From CAWHNT01 sp963830775 (GTDB taxonomy: Bacteria; Pseudomonadota; Alphaproteobacteria; Geminicoccales; Geminicoccaceae): a stretch of 64,000 bases of DNA. Position 1 is the stretch's first letter. The number at the start of each line of letters is the position of its first letter. Below, piece by piece: positions 1 through 8,607 of this stretch. The notes under the pieces are model-generated. The model was not told where the DNA came from. It was given only the letters and a program-made list of their open reading frames with translations, and ran no database searches. The DNA lies in assembly GCA_963830775.1 (NCBI GenBank), contig CAWHNT010000031.1, forward strand, positions 1 through 64,000, in the 5' to 3' direction. The position numbers and the translations under genes are program-made.

Positions 1-178
1 GGTAGCGTTAGTAGGACGATGATTCGCCAAAAGCGCGATGACGAACCAGCGTTGCAGGCAGACAACAATCACAGGTTGGGGCTGGCGCCCTTCGCGACGC
101 CACATGCGCGCAAGGTGGGCAGCATCACCGGTATGGCTGCCCGCCCCACTGGCTGGCAGGCCCGACACGGGCCGAACC

Positions 179-1486
179 CTAATCCCCGATCCGCCGCAGC
201 ATCGGGTTGTCGCGCGCGAAGGGCTGGCCAAGCAGGCCGTACGGCCTGAAGACGAGGGTGAAGGCCAGCACGCCGAAGATCACGACGTCGCGCCACTCGC
301 CCGAGACGTAGCCTGCCCACAAGGTCTCGGCGATGCCGATCACCGCCCCGCCCAGCATGGCCCCTGCGGGAGACCCGATGCCGCCGACCACGGCCGCCGT
401 CAGCGCCTTGAAGCCGAGCAGGAGACCGGCCTCGAAGCCGACGATGCCGTAGTTGAGCGCCACCGCGGCCCCGGCGAGAGTGGCAAGAGTGCCGGCCAGC
501 ATGGCCGAGCGGGCGACCGTGCGGTCGACATTCACCCCGACCAGGGCCGCCGCCCCCGGATCGTCGGCGCAGGCGCGCCAGGCGCGGCCGAAGGGCGTGC
601 GTGCCATGAGCAGCAGCACGGCTGCGAACGCCAGAAGACCGATCGCCAGCACCGCAAGCTGGGCCGTGCCGACCGTCACGGAGGCATCGCCGCCCTGCCA
701 CAAGGTGAGCGGCCGCGAGAGGCCGGTCGGGAACCATTGCGTTCGGCCGGACTGGCTCAGGCGCAGGCCCTCGCTCAGCGCCAGCGACAGGCCCAGGGTG
801 GCGATGAGGAAGGCCAGCGAGGTGCGGCGCAGCAGCGGGCGCAGGACGAGCCGGTGCGTGGCGGCCCCCAGCGCCAGCCCCACCGGCACGGCCGCCAGCA
901 CCGCCCCGCCTGCCGCCAGCCAGGTGCCGGGCTCGCCCAGGAGATGGGCGCCGGCCAGGGCCGCCAGCGTCCCGAAGGCGCAGAACTCGCCGAAGGCGAG
1001 GTTGACCCGCCCGATCAGGCCGTAGAGCAGGCTGTAGCCCAGGGCCAGGAGGGCGTAGATCGCGGCCGGTGCGGTGGCGTTCAGGAGCTGCTGCGCCAGA
1101 TAGGGCAGGGGCCCGAGCCCCGCTGCCACCGGCGCCAGGCGGCGCAGCACGAAGGCCTGGAGGAAGAAGAGGGCCGATGGCGACAGCTCGCCTTCGCGCG
1201 TGCTGCTGAGGCCCCGGAGTGCTGGCTGCCGGCGGTCGCCGGGCTCGATCCGGCAGGTGAGCGTCTGGGCGCGGCCCAGGGCCACATAGCGGAGCGCCAC
1301 CTCATCCTGCACTGCGGTCGGCGACCGCTGCACCTGCGTGGCACCCGGCTCGAGCACGGCCAGCGCCTGCTCGCACAAGGCCCAGCCAGCGCTCGAGCGC
1401 ACCTCGCAGGCCGCAAGCTGGAACAGCACCGCCGCAAGCAGGCAGCAACGCGCGATCGCGACGAGCTGGGGATATAGGATGAGCAA
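179..1486 (-). CDS. Branched-chain amino acid ABC transporter permease, LivH type
   Basis: Inner-membrane permease of a high-affinity branched-chain amino acid (HAAT) importer. The C-terminal ~290 residues match the LivH fold: AIYALLALGYSLLYGLIGRV near the first core helix, then the GFKALTAAVVGGIGSPAGA signature and FRPYGLLG near the end. Unusually, about 120 residues precede the first core helix. They begin with a hydrophobic segment ending in LAAC and look like an extra signal/membrane anchor plus a periplasmic stretch. The start is uncertain: no ATG lies outside the divergent neighbour, a TTG at 1486 is the best upstream option, and a GTG at 1429 would remove most of the signal segment. 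It is divergent from the mesaconyl-CoA hydratase gene, with slight 5' overlap. Partner LivM and ATPase genes would lie beyond the left edge; positions 1-178 hold no gene I can support. Confidence 0.8.
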   Translation of the reverse strand: MLILYPQLVAIARCCLLAAVLFQLAACEVRSSAGWALCEQALAVLEPGATQVQRSPTAVQDEVALRYVALGRAQTLTCRIEPGDRRQPALRGLSSTREGELSPSALFFLQAFVLRRLAPVAAGLGPLPYLAQQLLNATAPAAIYALLALGYSLLYGLIGRVNLAFGEFCAFGTLAALAGAHLLGEPGTWLAAGGAVLAAVPVGLALGAATHRLVLRPLLRRTSLAFLIATLGLSLALSEGLRLSQSGRTQWFPTGLSRPLTLWQGGDASVTVGTAQLAVLAIGLLAFAAVLLLMARTPFGRAWRACADDPGAAALVGVNVDRTVARSAMLAGTLATLAGAAVALNYGIVGFEAGLLLGFKALTAAVVGGIGSPAGAMLGGAVIGIAETLWAGYVSGEWRDVVIFGVLAFTLVFRPYGLLGQPFARDNPMLRRIGD

Positions 1487-2543
1487 GACCCGTGCCGGCA
1501 ACTTCTTCGAGGACTTCCGCGTCGGCCAGGAGATCCGGCACGCGACCCCGCGCACGATAGGCGAGGGTGACGCCGCCCTCTACATGGCACTCACCGGCTC
1601 GCGCTTCCTCCAGCACTGCAGCGACCCGTTCGCACGTGGCCACGGCCTGCCCCGCGCACCGGTCGAGGACCTCCTGGCCTTCCACGTCGTCTTCGGCAAG
1701 ACCGTCCCCGACATCTCGCTCAACGCCGTTGCCAATCTCGGCTACGCCGACGGCCGCTTCCTCTCCCTCGTCTATCCCGGCGACACGCTGACCGCCCGCT
1801 CCGAGGTGATCGGCCTCAAGGAGAACTCCAACCGCCAGACCGGCGTGGTCTGGGTCCGCTGCCGAGGCTTCAAGGCCGACGGCGAGCCCGTGCTCGACTA
1901 TGTCCGCTGGGTCATGGTCCGCAAACGTAACTCCGAGGCCCCGGTCCCCGACCCGGTAGTCCCCGACCTTCCCAAAGTCGTCACTCCCGACCGCCTTGTC
2001 ATCCCGCCCGGATTGCGAGTCGGCCCCGTCGACCCCGACCAGACCGGCTCCCCCTTCTTCTTCGAAGACTACGAGGTGGGCGAGCGCATCGACCACATCG
2101 ACGGCATGGGCATCATGGACAGCGAGCACCGCCTCGCCACCCGCCTCTACCAGAACACGGCACGTGTCCACTTCAACGACCACACCGAGCGCCAGGGCCG
2201 CCTGGGGACCTGCATCGTCTACGGCGGCGTGGTCATCTCGCTGGCCCGCGCCCTCAGCTTCAACGGCCTCGGCAACGCGCTCCGCATCCTATCGCTCAAC
2301 GCCGGCACCCACGCCAACCCGGCCCGTGCCGGCGACACCGTCTACGCTTGGTCGCAGGTGCTGGACAAAGCCGAGCTTCCCGGCTGCGACGACGTGCGAG
2401 CCCTCCGGCTGCGGCTGGTCGCCACCAAGGACCGGCCGTGTCACGACTTCCCGCTCAAGGACGAGGCCGGGAAGTACCTGCCGGATGTGCTGCTCGACCT
2501 GGACTACTGGGTGCTGATGCCGACGCGGGCGGCTCGCTCCTAA
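1479..2543 (+). CDS. mch: Mesaconyl-CoA hydratase (beta-methylmalyl-CoA dehydratase), MaoC family
   Basis: Predicted to interconvert mesaconyl-CoA and beta-methylmalyl-CoA in the ethylmalonyl-CoA pathway of acetyl-CoA assimilation. The 354-residue protein has two MaoC hot-dog modules. The first begins with GNFFEDFRVGQEIRHATPRT; the second begins near residue 195 with FFEDYEVGERIDH and contains TARVHFND and YGGVVISLARALSFNG. The length fits the roughly 345-residue double-hot-dog Mch family. ATG at 1479 was chosen because the MaoC homology starts within ten residues of it; upstream codons in the same frame are antisense to the permease. The gene stands alone. Other MaoC dehydratases share the fold, so the exact substrate is inferred from overall resemblance. 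Confidence 0.85.
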   Translation: MSKTRAGNFFEDFRVGQEIRHATPRTIGEGDAALYMALTGSRFLQHCSDPFARGHGLPRAPVEDLLAFHVVFGKTVPDISLNAVANLGYADGRFLSLVYPGDTLTARSEVIGLKENSNRQTGVVWVRCRGFKADGEPVLDYVRWVMVRKRNSEAPVPDPVVPDLPKVVTPDRLVIPPGLRVGPVDPDQTGSPFFFEDYEVGERIDHIDGMGIMDSEHRLATRLYQNTARVHFNDHTERQGRLGTCIVYGGVVISLARALSFNGLGNALRILSLNAGTHANPARAGDTVYAWSQVLDKAELPGCDDVRALRLRLVATKDRPCHDFPLKDEAGKYLPDVLLDLDYWVLMPTRAARS

Positions 2544-2597
2544 CTACCTACCCACCTTCAGCTCCAAGACCTTGACGATTTCAGATAGCCGTATTTA

Positions 2598-2612
2598 GAT
2601 AGGTTACCTATC
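2598..2612. promoter_or_regulatory. Palindromic operator of the toxin-antitoxin operon
   Basis: GATAGGTTACCTATC is a perfect 15-nt palindrome (7-bp arms around a central T) ending 14 nt before the antitoxin ATG. A possible -35 box TTGACG lies at 2572-2577 with a weak -10 (TTAGAT) 17 nt downstream, overlapping the palindrome. Toxin-antitoxin operons are usually autorepressed through such sites, and the antitoxin here carries an N-terminal helix-turn-helix, so this is the likely operator. The GAAGG ribosome-binding site follows at 2616-2620. Confidence 0.6.
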
Positions 2613-2626
2613 AAAGAAGGTGGCCT

Positions 2627-3145
2627 ATGGAAGCGCGAGAGTATGCTGGCGAGCACAGAGGCCAGAGGCTCGTTCAGCGACGCAGCCCGCGCGGCGACAA
2701 GACCTACCGCCTGCCGGAGCAGCTTGCAGAGCGGCCGATAAGCGAGAGCATCCGGCAGCTGGCCTCCGAGGGCTGGTCACGCTCGGAAATCAGCAACGTG
2801 ACCGGAATTCTGTATCAGCATGTCCGCAACGTGCTCGAAGGGCAGGTAGGCGGGACGGACAAGGTGAGGTCGGCCGTGGAGCCCGAGGCATTGTCGAGCA
2901 GCGTGGTCGAGGAAAGCCAAGTCGGGAGCAAGGTGGCGTTCGCCGAGCTAATCCGCCGGATGGAGCAAGGCGACGACGTCATCATCACCCGGGATGGCCG
3001 CAAGGTCGCCCAGATCGTGCCGTTCGAGGAAGCGGAACGGATGACCGCCGTCCGTAAGGCGATGGCCCACATGGACGAGATCCGCAAGCGCTCGCCTCTT
3101 CGCGGCTTGTCCATCAAGGACCTGATCAACGAGGGCCGCCGCTGA
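2627..3145 (+). CDS. Phd/YefM-family antitoxin with N-terminal HTH region
   Basis: Antitoxin that should neutralise the downstream PIN toxin and repress the operon. The C-terminal ~80 residues are Phd/YefM-like: SKVAFAELIRRMEQGDDVII, then TRDGRKVAQIVP, followed by a charged toxin-binding tail (RSPLRGLSIKDLINEGRR). The N-terminal half is an added DNA-binding segment, with SESIRQLASEGWSRSEISNV reading as a helix-turn-helix, so at 172 residues it is about twice the usual Phd length. It is preceded by a GAAGG ribosome-binding site and the palindrome at 2598-2612. Its TGA overlaps the presumed CTG start of the toxin, indicating translational coupling. Confidence 0.8.
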   Translation: MEAREYAGEHRGQRLVQRRSPRGDKTYRLPEQLAERPISESIRQLASEGWSRSEISNVTGILYQHVRNVLEGQVGGTDKVRSAVEPEALSSSVVEESQVGSKVAFAELIRRMEQGDDVIITRDGRKVAQIVPFEEAERMTAVRKAMAHMDEIRKRSPLRGLSIKDLINEGRR

Positions 3146-3552
3146 GCGGTCTCGTCCTCGACGCATCCATGACCCTCGCGTGGTTCGCGACCGACGAGCA
3201 GGGCATCGCCGCGCTGGCGGTGCGCGACCGGATTCTTCGGGAAGGTGCTGTCGTCCCGCTGATCTGGCGCCTTGAGGTCGCGAACGCGCTGCTCATGATG
3301 CGCCGGCGTGGCCGACTTGATGAGGCGGAGGTGGCGAGTAGCGTCTCGCACTTGGCCGGTCTGCCGATTGCGGCGGACGACGCGGCTTGGCAGCAGGCTT
3401 GGTGGTCGATCAGCGAGCTGGCGGCCGCAGAGCGGCTCACTGCCTATGATGCGGCCTATCTCGAGCTGGCACTGCGGCTCTCGCTGCCGCTCGCCACTCT
3501 GGACGGCGCGCTACGTCGCGCTGCCGCAGCGCGTCAGGTGCCGATTCTCTGA
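3142..3552 (+). CDS. vapC: VapC-like PIN-domain ribonuclease toxin
   Basis: Type II toxin with a PIN ribonuclease fold. The acidic residues are visible in order: LVLDAS at the N-terminus, LEVANALL near residue 38, AYDAAYLELAL near residue 103 and ATLDGALRRAA near residue 119. The first ATG (3169) would delete the catalytic Asp of LVLDAS. The frame is open upstream and a CTG at 3142 forms a CTGA overlap with the antitoxin stop, so I place the start there; this rare start codon is the main uncertainty. The length of 136 residues is typical. The 3' end overlaps the convergent HAD gene by 19 nt. Confidence 0.8.
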   Translation: MSGLVLDASMTLAWFATDEQGIAALAVRDRILREGAVVPLIWRLEVANALLMMRRRGRLDEAEVASSVSHLAGLPIAADDAAWQQAWWSISELAAAERLTAYDAAYLELALRLSLPLATLDGALRRAAAARQVPIL

Positions 3553-4205
3553 TCTCGGCCGGTGGGCGACATGACAAGCGGCAACAGAGCCGCCCCAATC
3601 TCACCCTCGACCACCGTGGCCCCCTCCGGAAACTCCAGCCCCTCCAGCTCCGGCCAGGCCAGCACCCGCATCCCCGCATTCACCCCCGCCCGCGCCCCGG
3701 TCGGGCTGTCCTCGATCACCACGCAGTCTTCCGGCGCCAACCCCAGGAGATGCGCCGCCCGCAGGTAGGGCTCCGGGTCCGGCTTCCCCTTGCGCACGTC
3801 GTTGATCGCGACGCTCACCAGCCGCGGCAGCAGCAGCCCCATGGCGCGGATGTTGGCCTCGACCACGATCCGGTCCGAGTTCGACACCAAGGCCTGCGGC
3901 ACGTGCGCTTCCCGCAGTGCGTGGAACGCCTCCAGCGCCCCCTCGCGCGCGGGTATCTGCGGCGCCGTCTCGACATAGCGCCGGTACTTCTTCGCCACCC
4001 AGCGGGCGAAGCTCTCCTCGAGCCCATAGCGCTCGCAGATGAGGATGAAGGTCTCCTCCGCGGTCCGCCCCACCATCTCCTCGTGGAAGCTGTCCGGGAG
4101 CTCGATCCCGTACTCCGCCGTCACCCCCCGCAGCGCCCGGAAGTGAAAAGGCTCGCTCAGGACCAAGGTCCCGTCGATGTCCCACAAAACCGCTCGAGCG
4201 CCCAC
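3534..4205 (-). CDS. HAD-superfamily hydrolase, beta-phosphoglucomutase/phosphatase subfamily
   Basis: Cytosolic HAD phosphohydrolase of 223 residues. Motif I is WDIDGTL near residue 8, motif II is LVSNSD near residue 107, motif III is VRKGKPDPEPY near residue 137, and motif IV is VIEDSPTGARAG near residue 162. The helical cap between motif I and II (roughly residues 18-85) places it in subclass IA with phosphoglycolate phosphatases, beta-phosphoglucomutases and small sugar-phosphate phosphatases. The substrate cannot be told from sequence. It overlaps the 3' end of the toxin gene and is divergent from the sdh operon. Confidence 0.85.
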   Translation of the reverse strand: MGARAVLWDIDGTLVLSEPFHFRALRGVTAEYGIELPDSFHEEMVGRTAEETFILICERYGLEESFARWVAKKYRRYVETAPQIPAREGALEAFHALREAHVPQALVSNSDRIVVEANIRAMGLLLPRLVSVAINDVRKGKPDPEPYLRAAHLLGLAPEDCVVIEDSPTGARAGVNAGMRVLAWPELEGLEFPEGATVVEGEIGAALLPLVMSPTGRDQRIGT

Positions 4206-4291
4206 CGCTGCTCCTCCGGCATCCAGGGCCCGCGCCTATCACCGGCGTGCGCCCGCGTCGAGGTGCGCGCTTGGCGCGCGCGGGCGCCGCG

Positions 4292-4319
4292 TTGACCCCC
4301 GGTGGAGCCGTTCTACAAT
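4292..4319 (+). promoter_or_regulatory. Candidate sigma-70-type promoter of sdhCDAB
   Basis: TTGACC (4292-4297) and TACAAT (4314-4319) are separated by 16 nt, close to the sigma-70 consensus. They lie about 65 nt upstream of the sdhC start in the divergent intergenic region, a suitable position for the operon promoter. This is a sequence match only. Confidence 0.5.
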
Positions 4320-4382
4320 TTCGGCACTGCAACAGAGGCACAAGGCGACGGGCCGCCTCGAAGGTGCCGGAGAACGCAACGA

Positions 4383-4766
4383 ATGGCGCAGGCCAACCGA
4401 CCGCTGTCGCCGCATCTCCAGATCTACCGCTGGTATCTCACGATGGCGATGTCGATCATCCATCGTGCCACCGGCATCGCCATCACCGTCGGGCTCCTGG
4501 GCCTCACCTGGTGGCTCGTGGCGCTGGCCAGCGGCCCCGACTCCTACGCCACCGCCCAGAGCGTGCTCGGCAACTTCCTGGGCGGCCTGATCCTCTTCGG
4601 CTTCACGCTCGCCCTCTTCCTGCACGGGGCCAGCGGCGTGCGGCACCTGATCTGGGACCTGGGCTACGGCATCGACAAGCACACGGCGACACGGACCAGC
4701 TACTGGGTGCTCGGGGCGGCCGTCGGCCTCACCCTGCTCACCTGGCTCCTCGTCCTGATCGGCTGA
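4383..4766 (+). CDS. sdhC: Succinate dehydrogenase cytochrome b556 subunit
   Basis: Membrane anchor of complex II that binds haem b and ubiquinone. The 127-residue protein starts NRPLSPHLQIYRWYLTMAMS, continues with SIIHRATGIAI (the SdhC signature with the quinone-site region) and has three hydrophobic helices. HGASGVRHLIWD carries the haem-ligand His region. ATG at 4383 is chosen because the family N-terminus aligns there; upstream codons are leader. It is first in sdhCDAB, 10 nt before sdhD. Confidence 0.93.
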   Translation: MAQANRPLSPHLQIYRWYLTMAMSIIHRATGIAITVGLLGLTWWLVALASGPDSYATAQSVLGNFLGGLILFGFTLALFLHGASGVRHLIWDLGYGIDKHTATRTSYWVLGAAVGLTLLTWLLVLIG

Positions 4767-4776
4767 GGAGGGAAGC

Positions 4777-5163
4777 ATGGCCAGCATCACGAGGAACCCC
4801 GTCGGCCGCGTCATCGGCTACGGCTCGACCAGGCACGGGCTTAGCACCTGGATGCGCGAGCGGCTCACGGGCTTGGCGCTGGTGCCCCTGGGCCTGTGGT
4901 TCGTCTTCGCCGCCGTGGCGATCTCGGGCTCGTCCTACGAGGAGGCCCGCGCCTGGCTCGGCACGCCCTGGAACACCACCCTCATGCTGCTCACGGTGGT
5001 CCTCACCTTCTGGCACGCGAAGATGGGCGTGACGGTGATCGTCGAGGACTATGTCCACCATGAGCTCTTGAAGAGTGCTGTCCTCGTTCTCAATCTGTTC
5101 TTACATGCGCTCTTCGGCACCGCCTGCGTCGTGGCGGTCCTCAAGGTCTCGCTCGGGAGCTGA
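4777..5163 (+). CDS. sdhD: Succinate dehydrogenase hydrophobic membrane anchor subunit
   Basis: Second membrane anchor of complex II, 128 residues with three hydrophobic segments. FWHAKMGVTVIVEDYVHHE contains the conserved His/Asp-Tyr region of SdhD near haem and quinone. GSTRHGLSTWMRERLTGLAL at the N-terminus is typical of alphaproteobacterial SdhD. A GAGG ribosome-binding site precedes the ATG. It lies between sdhC and sdhA with very short gaps. Confidence 0.93.
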   Translation: MASITRNPVGRVIGYGSTRHGLSTWMRERLTGLALVPLGLWFVFAAVAISGSSYEEARAWLGTPWNTTLMLLTVVLTFWHAKMGVTVIVEDYVHHELLKSAVLVLNLFLHALFGTACVVAVLKVSLGS

Positions 5164-5171
5164 GCCAAGCC

Positions 5172-6962
5172 ATGCCACAGGCCTATCCGGTCACCGACCA
5201 TTTCTTCGACTGCATCGTCGTCGGTGCCGGCGGCTCGGGCCTGCGCGCCGCCGTCGGCATGGTCGAGGCGGGCCTGCGCGTGGCCTGCATCAGCAAGGTC
5301 TACCCCACCCGCTCGCACACCGTGGCAGCGCAAGGCGGGATCAACGCCGCGCTGGGCAACATGAACGAGGACGACTGGCGCTTCCACATGTACGACACCG
5401 TCAAGGGCTCCGACTGGCTCGGGGACCAGGACGCGATCGAGTACATGACCAAGAACGCGCCCGCCGCCGTCTACGAGCTCGAGCATTACGGCGTCCCGTT
5501 CTCCCGCACCGAGCAGGGCAAGATCTACCAGCGCGCCTTCGGCGGCCAGTCGGTCAACTTCGGCAAGGGCCAGGCCTACCGCACCTGTGCCGCCGCCGAC
5601 CGCACCGGCCACGTCATCCTGCACACGCTCTTCCAGCAGGCCCTGAAGAGCAAGGTCCAGTTCTACAACGAGTACTTCGCCCTCGACCTGATCATGGACG
5701 ACGAGGGTGCGTGCCGCGGCATCATGGCGATGTGCATCGAGGACGGCTCGGTCCACCGCTTCCGCGCCCAGATCACCTGCCTCGCCACCGGCGGCTACGG
5801 CCGCGTCTACGCCTCCTGCACCTCCGCTCACACCTGCACCGGCGACGGCAACGCCATGGTGCTGCGCGCCGGCCTGCCGCTCCAGGACCTGGAGTTCGTC
5901 CAGTTCCACCCCTCGGGCATCGCCGGTGCGGGCTGCCTGATCACCGAGGGTGCCCGCGGCGAGGGCGGCTACCTCACCAACTCGGAAGGCGAGCGCTTCA
6001 TGGAGCGCTACGCCCCCACCGCCAAGGACCTGGCCTCGCGCGACGTGGTCAGCCGGGCGATGACGATCGAGATCAACGAGGGCCGCGGCTGCGGGCCGGC
6101 CAAGGACTATATCGACCTCCACCTCGAGCATCTCGACCCCAAGCTCCTGCACGAGCGCCTGCCCGGGATCTCCGAGACCGCCAAGATCTTCGCCGGCGTC
6201 GACGTCACCAAGCAGCCGATCCCGGTCGTCCCCACCTGCCACTACAACATGGGCGGCATCCCCACCAACTACTACACCGAGGTGTTGAAGCGGGTCGACG
6301 GCGACCCCGACGTGCTGGTCCCCGGCCTGATGGCGGTGGGCGAAGCCGGCTGCGCCTCGGTCCACGGCGCCAACCGCCTGGGCGGCAACTCGCTGATCGA
6401 CCTCGTCGTCTTCGGCCGCGCCGCAGCCCACCGCGCCGCTGAGGTCGTCACCCCTGGTGCCGCCCACAAGCCGCTGGCCCGCGATGCGGGCGAGCCTGCG
6501 GTCGACCGCCTGGACAAGGTCCGCCACGCCGCGGGCAGCATGGGTACCGGCGAGATCCGCCGCAACATGCAGCGCACCATGCAGCGCCACGCATCCGTCT
6601 TCCGCGATGGCCCCCTCCTCGATGAGGGTTGCCAGCGCATCGGCGAGGTGGCCGGCAGCCTTTCCGAGCTCCGCGTCGACGACCGCTCCAAGGTCTGGAA
6701 CAGCGATGTCGTCGAGGCGCTGGAGCTGCAGAACCTGATGCTCCAGGCGGTGGCCACCATGCACTCCGCCACCTACCGCACCGAGAGCCGCGGTGCCCAC
6801 GCCCGCGAGGACTATCCCGAGCGCGACGACAAGGAGTGGATGCGCCACTCCCTGATCTGGATCGACGGCCGCAACCAGCCCACGATCAGCGACCGCCCGG
6901 TCCACATGAATACCCTCTCCAACGAGGTCGAGCCGGTCCCGCCCATGAAGCGGGTCTACTAG
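5172..6962 (+). CDS. sdhA: Succinate dehydrogenase flavoprotein subunit
   Basis: Catalytic flavoprotein of complex II, oxidising succinate to fumarate. The 596-residue length is standard. VVGAGGSGLRAAVGMVEAG is the dinucleotide-binding motif, SRSHTVAAQGGINAALGN contains the His that links FAD covalently, and the active-site segment HPSGIAGAGCLITEGARGEG is followed by HGANRLGGNSLIDLVVFGR. The C-terminal helical domain ends KEWMRHSLIW. It is 8 nt after sdhD and is followed by sdhB. Confidence 0.97.
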   Translation: MPQAYPVTDHFFDCIVVGAGGSGLRAAVGMVEAGLRVACISKVYPTRSHTVAAQGGINAALGNMNEDDWRFHMYDTVKGSDWLGDQDAIEYMTKNAPAAVYELEHYGVPFSRTEQGKIYQRAFGGQSVNFGKGQAYRTCAAADRTGHVILHTLFQQALKSKVQFYNEYFALDLIMDDEGACRGIMAMCIEDGSVHRFRAQITCLATGGYGRVYASCTSAHTCTGDGNAMVLRAGLPLQDLEFVQFHPSGIAGAGCLITEGARGEGGYLTNSEGERFMERYAPTAKDLASRDVVSRAMTIEINEGRGCGPAKDYIDLHLEHLDPKLLHERLPGISETAKIFAGVDVTKQPIPVVPTCHYNMGGIPTNYYTEVLKRVDGDPDVLVPGLMAVGEAGCASVHGANRLGGNSLIDLVVFGRAAAHRAAEVVTPGAAHKPLARDAGEPAVDRLDKVRHAAGSMGTGEIRRNMQRTMQRHASVFRDGPLLDEGCQRIGEVAGSLSELRVDDRSKVWNSDVVEALELQNLMLQAVATMHSATYRTESRGAHAREDYPERDDKEWMRHSLIWIDGRNQPTISDRPVHMNTLSNEVEPVPPMKRVY

Positions 6963-7009
6963 GCGCGGCCCGGCGGCCGCAGGCATCAGTAAAGGACGAG
7001 TCGAGGCCG

Positions 7010-7792
7010 ATGGCTGAATTCGCGCTGCCCAAGAACTCTCGCGTCCAGCAGGGCAAGCATTATCCGGCACCGGCGGGTGCGAAGCGGCCCCGCCAGTTCA
7101 AGGTCTACCGCTACGAGCCGGAGAGCGGGCAGAACCCGCGGGTCGACACCTTCACGCTCGATCTCGACGATTGCGGCCCGATGGTCCTCGACGCGCTGAT
7201 CAAGATCAAGACCGAGCAGGACAGCTCGCTCACCTTCCGCCGCTCCTGCCGCGAAGGCATCTGCGGCTCCTGCTCGATGAACATCGACGGCCGCAACACG
7301 CTGGCCTGCACCATGGCGATCGAGGACGCCACCGGCACCGACGTCGCCATCTACCCGCTCCCCCACATGGCGGTGATCAAGGACCTCGTCGTCGACTTCA
7401 ACCAGTTCTGGGCCCAGTACGAGTCCATCCAGCCCTGGCTCCAGACCTACACCCCCGACCCCGAGAAGGAGCGCACCCAGAGCCCCGAGGAGCGCGTCAA
7501 GCTCGACGGCCTCTACGAGTGCATCTTGTGCGCCTGCTGCAGCACCGCCTGCCCCTCCTACTGGTGGAACGGCGAGAAATTCCTCGGCCCCGCCGCCCTC
7601 CTCCAGGCCTACCGCTGGCTCGCCGACACCCGCGACGAAGCCACCCAGGACCGCCTCGACAACCTCGAGGACCCCTACCGCCTCTACCGCTGCCACACGA
7701 TCATGAACTGCGCGCAGACGTGTCCGAAGGGGCTCAACCCGGCCAAGGCGATCGGGGAGATCAAGAAGCAGATCGTGGATCGGAGGGTGTAG
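7010..7792 (+). CDS. sdhB: Succinate dehydrogenase iron-sulfur subunit
   Basis: Electron-transfer subunit of complex II, 260 residues. The [2Fe-2S] ligands are in SCREGICGSCSMNIDGRNTL with a following Cys, the [4Fe-4S] ligands in CILCACCSTACPSYWW, and the [3Fe-4S] ligands in CHTIMNCAQTCPKGLNP. The ATG at 7010 follows a CGAGG ribosome-binding site and gives the standard N-terminus; longer in-frame upstream reading overlaps sdhA and is rejected. It is last in the operon. Confidence 0.96.
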   Translation: MAEFALPKNSRVQQGKHYPAPAGAKRPRQFKVYRYEPESGQNPRVDTFTLDLDDCGPMVLDALIKIKTEQDSSLTFRRSCREGICGSCSMNIDGRNTLACTMAIEDATGTDVAIYPLPHMAVIKDLVVDFNQFWAQYESIQPWLQTYTPDPEKERTQSPEERVKLDGLYECILCACCSTACPSYWWNGEKFLGPAALLQAYRWLADTRDEATQDRLDNLEDPYRLYRCHTIMNCAQTCPKGLNPAKAIGEIKKQIVDRRV

Positions 7793-7880
7793 CAGGGCTG
7801 CGCCGCAGCAGCCTCGTCTTCTTCAGCTGGCACAGCACGCCGTCATGACAGGAGCGGCCGGCCGCCCTATCATTACGGCC

Positions 7881-8441
7881 ATGCGCGCCTCGCCCCTGCC
7901 CACCCGCATGACCTCGGCCGAGTTCATCGACTGGGCCCTGGAGCAACCAGCACCGCGCTACGAGCTCGTGGAAGGCGAGGTCGTGGCGATGGCGCCCGAG
8001 CGCGACGACCACAACCTGGTCAAGCTCAACATCGCCATCGCACTCCGGTCGGGAGTCGCGGCCGCCAGGCTGCCCTGCCGGACCTACACGGACGGCATGG
8101 CGGTCGAGATCGACGAGGAGCACACCTACGGGCCGGATGCGATGGTCCGCTGCGGCGATCCGCTCGATCCCGGTGCACTCGTCGTGCGCGACCCTCTCAT
8201 CCTGGTCGAGGTGATCTCCCGCTCGAGTGCCGGAGCCAACTCGGGCAAGAAGTTCGCCGACTACTTCCGCCTGCCGTCCGTGCGCCACTATCTCGTGGTC
8301 GACCCCAGGCGGCGCACGGTCGTCCATCATGAGCGAAGCACAGGCGATACGATCGTCAGCCGGATCCTGCGCGAGGGCCCGCTGCGCCTGGAGCCGCCCG
8401 GCATCGACCTCGCCGTCGAGAGCTTCTTCGAAGGACTGTAG
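7881..8441 (+). CDS. Uma2-family (DUF820) restriction-endonuclease-fold protein
   Basis: Protein of 186 residues of the Uma2 family, which has a PD-(D/E)xK nuclease-like fold. The order of elements fits: MTSAEFIDWALEQ at the N-terminus, RYELVEGEVVAMAPE, then the core YGPDAMVRCGDP (Asp), LILVEVISRSSAG (Glu-Val-Ile-Ser) and KKFADYFRLPSVRHYLVVDP. The cellular role of Uma2 proteins is poorly established. ATG at 7881 is preferred over an in-frame ATG at 7845 because the family usually starts close to the MTSAEF segment. Confidence 0.8.
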   Translation: MRASPLPTRMTSAEFIDWALEQPAPRYELVEGEVVAMAPERDDHNLVKLNIAIALRSGVAAARLPCRTYTDGMAVEIDEEHTYGPDAMVRCGDPLDPGALVVRDPLILVEVISRSSAGANSGKKFADYFRLPSVRHYLVVDPRRRTVVHHERSTGDTIVSRILREGPLRLEPPGIDLAVESFFEGL

Positions 8442-8607
8442 TGCCCTCGACCGCGGTCGCCCCGCCCAGCTCGGTCCTCGACCTCCACTTAGTCGCGACG
8501 TTCAAGCGACCACGTCGGAAGGTAAGTTAGGGCCTCGACAACCGAAACTTTGAATTTCTTTTCGCCGAACCTTTGCGGACATTCGTCTGCGGCGACCTGA
8601 GGCTAGT

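Noticed and set aside
1..178. Minus-strand frame from 105 to the left edge as the start of livM
   Set aside because: The 35 available codons are open but do not resemble a LivM N-terminus and lack a convincing ribosome-binding site.
5049..7070. 673-codon minus-strand open frame opposite sdhA
   Set aside because: Frame shadow of a highly expressed GC-rich gene; composition is low-complexity Val/Gly/Ala/Asp and the plus strand encodes an unmistakable SdhA.
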